DNA of 6,521 nt from Gammaproteobacteria bacterium (GTDB lineage Bacteria > Pseudomonadota > Gammaproteobacteria > GCA-001735895), in contig QNFD01000162.1 in NCBI GenBank assembly GCA_003645435.1, forward strand, positions 1 to 6,521, given 5' to 3'. Positions 1 through 5,766 of this stretch are shown here, piece after piece (position 1 is the first letter of the stretch; every line of letters begins with the position of its first letter). Under the pieces are notes generated by a model. It worked only from the letters and a program-made list of their open reading frames with translations. It was not told the DNA's origin and ran no database searches. The translations under genes were made by a program, and so were the position numbers.

Positions 1-179
1 CCATCAGTTGGCAGGTGGATCGTTTTGTTCTGGTAAAATCGATATCGATATCCGGGGGCGTGCGCTATGAAGTTGTTGAGAGTTATGCCTTGGGGTGTTG
101 ATTGTTTCTAAGTAGTTGTTGTTCGTCACACTGGCACTTTCCTCATCATTTTTCACACCCGAAATCTATACTGTTGGTT

Positions 180-271
180 CTCCCTCGCCCCCCAGGGGAG
201 AGGGCAGGGGTGAGGGGGCAATCTAAAGGCATCCCCCTCATCCCAGCCTTCTCCCCTCAAGGGAGAAGGAG
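180..271. repeat. GC-rich paired inverted repeat (REP/BIME-like or small MITE-like dispersed element)
   Basis: Two C/T-rich to G/A-rich arms, about 180-219 and 232-271, are imperfect reverse complements around a short AT-richer centre (about 220-231). Each arm also folds on itself. The left arm pairs 182-191 with 195-204 (one mismatch). The right arm pairs CCTTCTCCC (247-255) with GGGAGAAGG (261-269) perfectly across a five-base loop. This CCCTC...GGGAGAGGG style of element is familiar as a dispersed extragenic repeat in many proteobacteria; I do not assign a named family. It lies between the rpoH terminator and whatever lies to the left, the usual place for such elements. Confidence 0.75.
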
Positions 272-310
272 AAAATATATCCAGATGGTTGAATTACATT
301 TCTTCAGAGC

Positions 311-342
311 AAAAAAAAACACGGCTTATAGCCGTGTTTTTT
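311..342 (-). terminator. Intrinsic terminator of rpoH (bidirectional)
   Basis: CACGGC (320-325) pairs with GCCGTG (331-336) across a five-base loop (TTATA), and the stem extends through A314-A319 paired with T337-T342. On the minus strand the hairpin is followed by the T run complementary to A311-A319. It begins about 20 bases beyond the rpoH stop codon, so it is well placed to end rpoH transcription. The plus strand also has a T run after the stem, so it could terminate a convergent gene from the left. Confidence 0.92.
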
Positions 343-363
343 AAAACTAATGACCAGGGAATG

Positions 364-1230
364 CTAGGCCACAAATGTCGCTTTAATTGATTTGAACGCG
401 TTCTTTTCAATTTGCCGAATACGCTCGGCAGAGACACCATATTCATCAGCTAACTCATGCAGCGTGGATTTTGAATCACTTAACCAGCGCCGGGTAACAA
501 TCGCTTTGCTGCGATCATCCAGTAGTTCCAGTGCTTCGCTAAGATGTTGGTGATTTTGCTGCTCGGTATCATTCATTTCAAGCGTTAATTCAGGCGACTG
601 TGTGCTGGAAACCAGCGTGTTTTCGGGCGCCAGGTAACTAGCGTCGTCATCGTCGTCACTACTCATGTTGAATCCAATATCATGGTTGTTGAGACGATTC
701 TCCATTTCCATGACATTTTCTTTCGTTACGCCCAGGGTTTCAGCGACGTGTTCGATTTCTTCCGGCTTAAACCAGCCAAGGCGTGTTTTTTGACTGCGCA
801 ATTTAAAAAATAACTTACGCTGCGCTTTGGTCGTGGCAATCTTGACGATGCGCCAGTTTTTCAGGATATATTCGTGAATTTCAGCCTTGATCCAGTGTAC
901 TGCGAAAGAAACCAGACGTACGCCAACTTCGGGACGAAATCGTTTCACCGCTTTCATCAGGCCTATATTTCCTTCCTGGATTAAATCGGCGATTGCGAGG
1001 CCGTATCCGCCATAGTTGTTGGCAACTTTAATGACGAATCTTAGATGTGGCAGGATTAGTTTCTGTGCTGATTCGAGGTTACCGGTTTCCTGTAAATCGG
1101 TTGCGTACCGCTGTTCTTCCTCAAGCGTTAAGATAGGTACACTCCGCGCCGCACGCATGTACGCCTCCAGATTCGAGGTGCCGAGAAGTACCGGCAGTGT
1201 GTTACCTGTATTGACTAGTTCTGTGCTCAT
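364..1230 (-). CDS. rpoH: RNA polymerase heat-shock sigma factor sigma-32 (RpoH)
   Basis: Alternative sigma factor that directs core RNA polymerase to heat-shock promoters (chaperones, proteases). The 288-residue length is normal for RpoH (E. coli 284). Region 2 is clear: the core-binding segment DLIQEGNIGLMKAVKRF (82-98) is followed by the region 2.3/2.4 stretch with VSFAVHWIKAEI (107-118). The diagnostic RpoH box, QRKLFFKLR (137-145), separates it from RpoD and other group 2/3 factors. An acidic run D192-D196 lies in the linker before region 4. The C-terminal helix-turn-helix of region 4.2 is at about 255-283 (ELADEYGVSAERIRQIEKNA). The ATG is supported by GAGG at 1239-1236, five bases upstream. 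It follows the ftsX/receiver genes on the same strand after a 164-base regulatory gap with a CIRCE operator, and it ends at an intrinsic terminator. Identification is secure. Confidence 0.98.
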   Translation of the reverse strand: MSTELVNTGNTLPVLLGTSNLEAYMRAARSVPILTLEEEQRYATDLQETGNLESAQKLILPHLRFVIKVANNYGGYGLAIADLIQEGNIGLMKAVKRFRPEVGVRLVSFAVHWIKAEIHEYILKNWRIVKIATTKAQRKLFFKLRSQKTRLGWFKPEEIEHVAETLGVTKENVMEMENRLNNHDIGFNMSSDDDDDASYLAPENTLVSSTQSPELTLEMNDTEQQNHQHLSEALELLDDRSKAIVTRRWLSDSKSTLHELADEYGVSAERIRQIEKNAFKSIKATFVA

Positions 1231-1249
1231 AGTGTCCTCACGTATGTTT

Positions 1250-1276
1250 TTAGCACTCTAACTGTTCGAGTGCTAA
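1250..1276 (-). promoter_or_regulatory. CIRCE operator (HrcA binding site) in the rpoH leader
   Basis: A perfect match to the classical CIRCE inverted repeat, TTAGCACTC-N9-GAGTGCTAA, with arms 1250-1258 and 1268-1276 and a spacer of exactly nine bases. It ends 19 bases before the rpoH ATG, a typical position for CIRCE relative to a controlled gene. HrcA is the dimeric repressor that binds CIRCE at normal temperature and is kept active by GroEL. By position only rpoH (minus strand) can be the target, since the receiver gene upstream is transcribed in the same direction and ends at 1395. hrcA itself is not in the window. Regulation of rpoH by HrcA is inferred from this site. Confidence 0.92.
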
Positions 1277-1279
1277 ACA

Positions 1280-1306
1280 TTAGAGCATAAATTATAGTAG
1301 AAGTTC
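1280..1306 (-). promoter_or_regulatory. Candidate sigma-E-type promoter of rpoH, overlapping a sigma-70 -10 box
   Basis: Reading toward rpoH, GAACTT (1306-1301) is followed after exactly 16 bases by TCTAA (1284-1280). This agrees with the GAACTT-N16-TCTGA pattern of sigma-E promoters, with one mismatch in the -10, and has the same layout as the sigma-E promoter (P3) of E. coli rpoH as I recall it. A perfect TATAAT (1296-1291) lies inside the spacer and could serve sigma-70, although no good -35 sits 16-18 bases above it. A sigma-E start would fall at about 1275, in the first CIRCE arm; a sigma-70 start at about 1284, just before it. Bound HrcA would block both. Confidence 0.5.
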
Positions 1307-1337
1307 AAGCTTTATTATAAGTTTATTAACAAATATT

Positions 1338-1366
1338 AATATAGGTTTTAAGCGTCGGATTTCAAG
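1338..1366 (-). promoter_or_regulatory. Candidate distal rpoH promoter (sigma-70 or sigma-32 type)
   Basis: Reading toward rpoH, CTTGAAA occupies 1366-1360. As a sigma-70 promoter it reads TTGAAA-N16-TATATT (-10 at 1343-1338), five of six matches in each box. The same DNA also reads CTTGAAA-N14-CCTATAT (1345-1339), which resembles the sigma-32 pattern CTTGAAA...CCCATNT with one -10 mismatch and would allow self-activation. The two readings overlap and cannot be separated by eye. Either would give a leader of about 100 bases containing the whole CIRCE sequence. Confidence 0.35.
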
Positions 1367-1394
1367 TCTGTAATTGCTTGAATTTATTGAATAT

Positions 1395-2222
1395 TTATGG
1401 GTTTAAGGCTTCGTTTTGACGTTTGATATTTACCAGGGTTTCGATGCGTTGAAGCAAATCGGATTCGTCGACTGGTTTGGTGATAAAGTCATTAGTGCCG
1501 GCGCCAAATATGCCGGTAAAATCAGTTTTTTCGTCGTCGGCCGGCGCTATCGTCATTAGTAACGCGGGCAAGGCCAAATAGTCAAGTTTGAGTTCATTGC
1601 GCACGGTTTGAATAAGCTCATATCCATTCGTTGCACTGGACAACATTGAGTCGGTAATCAGGACATCAACGGTACAGCTGTTATTTCTGGTTATATCCTG
1701 TTTCAAATATTCGAGGGCGTTTCCCGCATCGTTGAAATGTCTGAACTGAATATCATTTTTATCCATTATTGCATTCGTAATTGCGGTCGAAGTCGCGCCA
1801 TTGTCGACGTATACGATTTTAACCGGTAGCTCCGAGTCCTTGCCGAGAAAATTAAGAATGAAATTCACCAGTGACTGGTGCCCCTCGGCCTTGTCAAAAT
1901 AGGCAGTAACCGCCCTGCTATCATCCATATCATCCCCAAGGATTCGATTCTCAGGATCACCGGAAATTACAAAAATTGCTGTATCCCGGTTTTTAGCCGA
2001 CTTACGAATATGATCGATGAGACTGTATCCATCCATATCGGGCAAGGTGATGCCCGTGGTGATAATTTCGAATTCGAATTGCTGTACAGCCGTGCGCGCT
2101 TCCCTGGCGGTCCCGCAGGCGATAATATCCAGCCCGGGCATTTGTTTTAAAATTTCCTGGTACAAAATAGTTCTGGCCGAGTCCGACGAGTCTATCAATA
2201 ATAGGCGGCGTTGTTTGAACAT
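1395..2222 (-). CDS. Tandem receiver-domain (REC-REC) response regulator without output domain
   Basis: 275-residue cytoplasmic protein made of two CheY-like receiver domains, about 5-127 and 134-268. REC1 has LLLID (7-11) and retains Ser87 and Lys111, but the phospho-acceptor position in the ITLPDMDG strand-loop is Gly57 (four residues before Pro61), so it is probably not phosphorylated. REC2 has VYVDN (Asp140), acceptor Asp191 in LITDSML, Thr224 and the Lys249-Pro250 motif, so it looks phosphorylatable. No DNA-binding, GGDEF, HD-GYP or kinase domain follows, so output would be through protein contacts. The ATG lies 24 bases after the ftsX stop, in the same reading frame; AGGAG at 2241-2237 lies 14 bases before it, a long spacing, so translation may depend partly on coupling to ftsX. 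No other in-frame start exists between the ftsX stop and this ATG. No specific family name or partner kinase can be given. Confidence 0.88.
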   Translation of the reverse strand: MFKQRRLLLIDSSDSARTILYQEILKQMPGLDIIACGTAREARTAVQQFEFEIITTGITLPDMDGYSLIDHIRKSAKNRDTAIFVISGDPENRILGDDMDDSRAVTAYFDKAEGHQSLVNFILNFLGKDSELPVKIVYVDNGATSTAITNAIMDKNDIQFRHFNDAGNALEYLKQDITRNNSCTVDVLITDSMLSSATNGYELIQTVRNELKLDYLALPALLMTIAPADDEKTDFTGIFGAGTNDFITKPVDESDLLQRIETLVNIKRQNEALNP

Positions 2223-2246
2223 GAGGTAATGCGAGGCTCCTGTTTC

Positions 2247-3206
2247 TCAGGTAGGTTCGATTTGATTCAGGTGTTGGGCTACTGCTATCCAGGAGCCGGC
2301 CAGGCCGAGCAGGGTACTTGAAGTCACCAATACGATAAAGTCCTGAAAAGTGAATGTGATTAATTCAAGGTCGGCCTGGTAGAGCAGGTTTAACCGGTTC
2401 AGCGGGCCGGAAATAGCCAAATAGCCAATTTCGACGATTAACCAGGACATCAAACCACCTAACAGTCCATACCAGACACCACCATACAGAAAAGGGCGCC
2501 GGATAAAAGCGTTGGTGGCGCCAATTAACTTGGTGACGATGATTTCCTGGTAGCGATTCTGGATATCGAGCCTGATGGTATTGCCAATAATCAATAAAAC
2601 CGCAATTGAAAATAAAATGGTGACCATCACGACAGACCGTTTTGCAATTTCCAGTATGGTGTAGAGCCTTTCCAGCCATTCGGTATCGAGCTTCGCAATT
2701 TTAACCTGCGGGGAAGCCTGCAGGGTATTTAGCAGGTTTTTAACCGCGAAGGTATCGGCTTCGCCCAGGGGCTCAACGATAATAGTGTGCGGTAGTGGAT
2801 TGTTGGCGAGGGTATCGAGACTCTTGCCAAATCCGGAAGATTCGCGGAAAGCTTCCAGTGAGATCTTCCGGGAAATAAACTCTGTCGACTGGACATTTTT
2901 CATGCCCGAGATTTCACCTTCAAACGCTCTGGCCTTTTTTTCGCTTAACTTGATATCGAGGTAAAGTGTAATCTGCGTGATCGATCGGTAATCACCAGAC
3001 ATGGCGTTGATATTTTTTAAAAACAGGTAAAAGCCACCGGGTAGCGACAGGGTAATGCCGATTACGGCGACCGTCATAATAGTGGGTACCGGCGCCTGAT
3101 ATATTTTCCCAAGACTGAATATCAAGGACTGAACGTGGTGCAGGAGGTATGCAATTAGCTGGTTCGATGTGGCCGGCTTGTCACGGCGTGTGTTACTGGT
3201 CCGCAT
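2247..3206 (-). CDS. ftsX: Cell-division ABC transporter-like membrane protein FtsX
   Basis: Inner-membrane partner of FtsE. The FtsEX complex sits at the division septum and, driven by FtsE ATP hydrolysis, activates periplasmic amidase activation (EnvC-type) rather than moving a substrate. The 319-residue protein has the expected topology: a cytoplasmic N-terminus, TM1 at about 41-63, a periplasmic domain at about 65-188, then TM2 (about 191-209), TM3 (about 241-265) and TM4 (about 289-311). The conserved cytoplasmic segment EIIVTKLIGATNAFIRRPFL (221-240) is typical of FtsX. It is somewhat shorter than E. coli FtsX (352), mainly at the N-terminus. It starts three bases after the ftsE stop, indicating coupled translation. 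The receiver-domain gene follows after 24 bases. Confidence 0.97.
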   Translation of the reverse strand: MRTSNTRRDKPATSNQLIAYLLHHVQSLIFSLGKIYQAPVPTIMTVAVIGITLSLPGGFYLFLKNINAMSGDYRSITQITLYLDIKLSEKKARAFEGEISGMKNVQSTEFISRKISLEAFRESSGFGKSLDTLANNPLPHTIIVEPLGEADTFAVKNLLNTLQASPQVKIAKLDTEWLERLYTILEIAKRSVVMVTILFSIAVLLIIGNTIRLDIQNRYQEIIVTKLIGATNAFIRRPFLYGGVWYGLLGGLMSWLIVEIGYLAISGPLNRLNLLYQADLELITFTFQDFIVLVTSSTLLGLAGSWIAVAQHLNQIEPT

Positions 3207-3209
3207 AAA

Positions 3210-3947
3210 TCACCAGTTTCCCGGGCGGAATTCGTGAGCTTGCCCTGGCTTGAATTCTGCCGAATCATGGTCTGGCAGCTTACCGTCGAGGTCATTGTAG
3301 ATCATTTTTCCCTGATTCAGAGTAAGTACCGGCTTCGCCAGTTCATCAATCAGGTTGAGGTCGTGGCTGGCGACCAGTACCGATACGCCGACCTGGTGAA
3401 AATCGATAAAAATTTGCATGATTTCGCGTGATAGTACCGGGTCCAGGTTACCGGTCGGTTCATCGGCCAGGAGTAGCATCGGCTTGTGAACCACCGCCCG
3501 TGCTATGCCCACGCGCTGTTGTTCTCCGCCGGAAAGCGTTATTGGCATCGATTTTTCCTTGCCGAGCAAACCTACTTTGTCGAGTGCGGCGCGAGTTCTC
3601 TTTGCGATCTCCTGATGGCGATATCCCTGAATAATTAAAGGCAATGCGACATTGTCGAATACGGGACGATCAAACAGAAGCTGATGGTCCTGAAAAATAA
3701 TGCCGATGTTACGCCGTACATAGGGAACTCGATGCCTGGCTATGGTTTTCAGATTAATCCTGTTCAGCAACGCATGTCCGCGTGTCGGCTTTTCGATCAA
3801 TGAAATGATTTTTAGCAGGGTGCTTTTACCGGCGCCGGAATGGCCGGTGAGAAACGCCATTTCACCTGCTCCCAGCTGCATAGACACGTTACTGAGTGCT
3901 TCATGACCACCGGGGTATCTTTTCGTAACGTGTTGAAACTCGATCAT
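3210..3947 (-). CDS. ftsE: Cell-division ATP-binding protein FtsE
   Basis: ATPase subunit of the FtsEX complex at the septum. Counting from the ATG at 3947 it has 245 residues. Motifs are Walker A GHSGAGKST (35-43), Q-loop Gln86, ABC signature LSGGEQQR (138-145), Walker B LLLADEP (158-164) and H-loop His195. The N-terminus MIEFQHVTKRYPGG is the standard FtsE start, so I prefer 3947, seven bases after the ftsY stop. An in-frame ATG at 3971 would add eight residues and overlap ftsY by 17 bases. Neither start has a clear Shine-Dalgarno sequence, in keeping with translational coupling. The C-terminus carries roughly 25 polar residues (ending in EFRPGNW) beyond the usual end of the family (E. coli 222). 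Confidence 0.97.
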   Translation of the reverse strand: MIEFQHVTKRYPGGHEALSNVSMQLGAGEMAFLTGHSGAGKSTLLKIISLIEKPTRGHALLNRINLKTIARHRVPYVRRNIGIIFQDHQLLFDRPVFDNVALPLIIQGYRHQEIAKRTRAALDKVGLLGKEKSMPITLSGGEQQRVGIARAVVHKPMLLLADEPTGNLDPVLSREIMQIFIDFHQVGVSVLVASHDLNLIDELAKPVLTLNQGKMIYNDLDGKLPDHDSAEFKPGQAHEFRPGNW

Positions 3948-3954
3948 TGTAATA

Positions 3955-4944
3955 TTAGGCGTTTTGCTCATCTAGTTCTGAAAGCAGTGCATCGACAAAC
4001 TCCTTGTCGTCAAACACGCGGAGGTCATCGACTGATTCACCAACACCAATATAGCGTATGGGCAATTGCAATTGTTCGGAGACACTAAATATGATGCCGC
4101 CTTTTGCGGTGCCGTCAAGCTTGGTCAGGGTGATACCGGTGATGCCTATAGACTGATTAAAATTAGTCGCCTGCGAAAGCGCATTTTGACCGGTACCCGC
4201 GTCAAGTACAAGCATGGTTTCGTGCGGTGCACTGGGATCAAGTTTGCCGATAACGCGCTTTATTTTTTCCAGTTCATCCATTAAATCATTCTGTGTGTGC
4301 AGGCGGCCCGCGGTGTCGGCGATTAATATATCGATATCCTTTGCCTGCGCCGATTTGAGGGCGTCAAATATGACCGAGGCCGAATCGGCACCTTGCCCCT
4401 GCTTGATCACTGGAATATCGAGGCGCGCACCCCAACTCTGCAATTGTTCTACCGCGGCAGCACGAAAAGTATCGCCGGCGGCCAGCATCACACTATACCC
4501 CTGGTTCTTAAATTGCTGTGCGAGTTTACCGACCGTGGTAGTTTTACCTGCACCGTTAACGCCGACCATCAATATCACGAAAGGGCGATGTTGTTTATCG
4601 ATAGTTAACGGACTGGAACTCGGCAAAAGGATATCCACCATCGACTGCTTTAGTACTGAGACGAGACTCTTACCGTCTTTAAGCGCATCGCGGCTGGCAG
4701 CCTCAACCAGGTTGGTGGTAATTTTCTGGGTGGCCTGTATGCCAACATCCGCCATTAGCAACTGGTCTTCCAGTTGTTCGAGGAGGTCGTCGTCGATCGC
4801 CTTCTTTCCGAGTAGAATTGAAGCGATTCCCGAGGACAGGCCGGCCCGGGTTTTGGATAACTTTTGTTTCAGGCTGGCAAATAGCCCCTGCGTTTTTTGC
4901 TCCGCCGCATCATTATTTTTCTGACTTGATTTGAAGCCAAACAT
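3955..4944 (-). CDS. ftsY: Signal recognition particle receptor FtsY (SRP GTPase)
   Basis: Membrane-associated GTPase that receives ribosome-nascent-chain-SRP complexes and hands them to the Sec translocon. From the ATG at 4944 it has 329 residues. The N domain helical bundle spans about 20-105. G-domain motifs are G1 GVNGAGKTT (128-136), DTFRAAA (158-164), G3 DTAGR (210-214), G4 TKLDG (274-278) and GVGE (300-303), followed by DDLRVFD (306-312). The long acidic A domain of E. coli FtsY (497 residues) is absent, leaving only a short N-terminal lead with MFGF, a common start in the family. GGGA, six bases upstream, supports 4944; the frame can be extended only to a GTG at 4974 giving ten atypical residues. 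It is the first gene of the likely ftsY-ftsE-ftsX-receiver operon and is divergent from rsmD. Confidence 0.97.
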   Translation of the reverse strand: MFGFKSSQKNNDAAEQKTQGLFASLKQKLSKTRAGLSSGIASILLGKKAIDDDLLEQLEDQLLMADVGIQATQKITTNLVEAASRDALKDGKSLVSVLKQSMVDILLPSSSPLTIDKQHRPFVILMVGVNGAGKTTTVGKLAQQFKNQGYSVMLAAGDTFRAAAVEQLQSWGARLDIPVIKQGQGADSASVIFDALKSAQAKDIDILIADTAGRLHTQNDLMDELEKIKRVIGKLDPSAPHETMLVLDAGTGQNALSQATNFNQSIGITGITLTKLDGTAKGGIIFSVSEQLQLPIRYIGVGESVDDLRVFDDKEFVDALLSELDEQNA

Positions 4945-5117
4945 TGCTTTTCCCGGGATCGAAATTTCAGGCACAATATGCTAACAGAAAGCGATCGATT
5001 CTGTGCATACTGATTGCTGTTTGTGACTTACTGTTAGAGTAGTTTCCAATTGTAGTTTGCGCTATCGAACAGGTAGTCGAGAATGCTAGCCACCGGCGAG
5101 CGAGGACGTCAATTCAA
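4945..5117. promoter_or_regulatory. Divergent promoter region between ftsY and rsmD
   Basis: This 173-base gap must contain the promoters for both transcription units. Toward ftsY the best candidate is TTGACG (5112-5107) with TAGCAT (5088-5083) 18 bases on, which is five of six and four of six matches to sigma-70 boxes; it would start near 5076. Toward rsmD nothing rises clearly above background. GAGG at 5102-5105, 12 bases before the rsmD ATG, is a possible ribosome binding site with long spacing. Confidence 0.3.
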
Positions 5118-5693
5118 ATGAGCAGGGCAAAACCCCAGCAGGTAAGGATTATCGGCGGCATATGGCGCGGTCGTAAAATACCCGTTGCTAATATCGATGG
5201 ATTACGGCCGACGCCTGACCGAATCCGCGAAACGCTGTTTAACTGGCTCGTTATGGATTGTCCGGGAGCCAGTGTTCTCGACTGTTTTGCCGGTAGTGGC
5301 GTGCTTGGGTTTGAAGCCATTTCGCGTGCGGCGAAACACCTCACAATGGTCGAAAAAGATCAACAGGCCTGGGATAGACTTCGGAAACAGCTTGAGCGTT
5401 TTGAATGTGATGCGATTACCCTGATTTGCGGGGATATAATAAAATTAATTCCCGGGATGAAGAAGCAATTCGATCTGGTTTTTATTGATCCGCCGTATGC
5501 TTTGCCGCAACTGCGGCATCAGGTGATTAACAGCCTGCTAGAGCATCAACGTCTGATCGATGGCGCAAAGATTTTCATCGAATGGCCGGTGACAGAGCAG
5601 TTTGATCTACCGGTTCCCGAGCTGTCCTGGCTAAAGCAGAAAAAAGCCGGGCTGGTCAATTACGGTATAGCCGAATGGCGCCTAACTCGCTAA
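5118..5693 (+). CDS. rsmD: 16S rRNA (guanine(966)-N2)-methyltransferase RsmD
   Basis: SAM-dependent methyltransferase that makes m2G966 in 16S rRNA during small-subunit assembly. The 191-residue length is normal (E. coli 198). The N-terminal motif VRIIGGIWRGRKIPV (9-23) and LRPTPDRIRETLFNWL (29-44) are hallmarks of this family. The SAM-binding motif I is VLDCFAGSGVLGFEAISR (53-70), the acidic residue after beta-2 is Glu79 in MVEKD, and the catalytic motif IV is DPPY (124-127). It is divergent from ftsY, as in E. coli, and is followed by coaD 73 bases downstream on the same strand, probably as one transcription unit. Confidence 0.97.
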   Translation: MSRAKPQQVRIIGGIWRGRKIPVANIDGLRPTPDRIRETLFNWLVMDCPGASVLDCFAGSGVLGFEAISRAAKHLTMVEKDQQAWDRLRKQLERFECDAITLICGDIIKLIPGMKKQFDLVFIDPPYALPQLRHQVINSLLEHQRLIDGAKIFIEWPVTEQFDLPVPELSWLKQKKAGLVNYGIAEWRLTR

Positions 5694-5766
5694 ACTGGCA
5701 GGCTATTTTACTGATAGAATCGGTTCTCGGGCTTACTCGGGCCAGTTGAACCAGATGGGACCATTG

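Larger units (their letters stand above)
1..363. other. Non-coding region downstream of rpoH, with a possible gene tail at the left edge
   Basis: No convincing complete gene is visible here. From the window edge, one plus-strand frame stays open from 3 to a TGA at 99-101 (32 codons) and another from 2 to a TGA at 68-70. Either could be the last codons of a plus-strand gene convergent with rpoH, but neither peptide is recognisable and such short open stretches occur by chance. Bases 102-179 show nothing. A GC-rich inverted repeat (180-271) and a bidirectional terminator (311-342) fill the rest. An 80-codon open frame at 102-344 runs through both the repeat and the terminator, has no family resemblance and is judged spurious. 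Confidence 0.6.

Noticed and set aside
39..55. GATATCGATATC palindrome near the left edge
   Set aside because: A short tandem duplication of a palindromic hexamer; no neighbouring gene start or known operator to relate it to.
102..344. 80-codon plus-strand open frame
   Set aside because: It runs through the inverted repeat and the terminator hairpin, has a low-complexity composition and no recognisable motif; it is a by-product of these elements.
364..1230. Possibility that the sigma factor is RpoD or another group 2 factor
   Set aside because: The RpoH box QRKLFFKLR, the 288-residue length and the ftsYEX neighbourhood all identify RpoH; there is no region 1.1 or non-conserved insert typical of RpoD.
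1361..1382. TTCAAG...CTTGAA inverted repeat between the receiver gene and rpoH
   Set aside because: Only six base pairs with a ten-base loop and no T run, so it is not a convincing terminator; one arm is part of the candidate distal promoter. Too short to call an operator.
4214..4924. 236-codon plus-strand open frame opposite ftsY
   Set aside because: It lies entirely antisense to a clearly identified ftsY and is Ser/Cys/Ala-rich, as expected for a complementary-strand shadow; no domain is visible.
5722..5752. GGTTC...GAACC inverted repeat and CTCGGG direct repeat between rsmD and coaD
   Set aside because: Five-base arms with a long loop and a short direct repeat are within chance expectation; no T run for a terminator.
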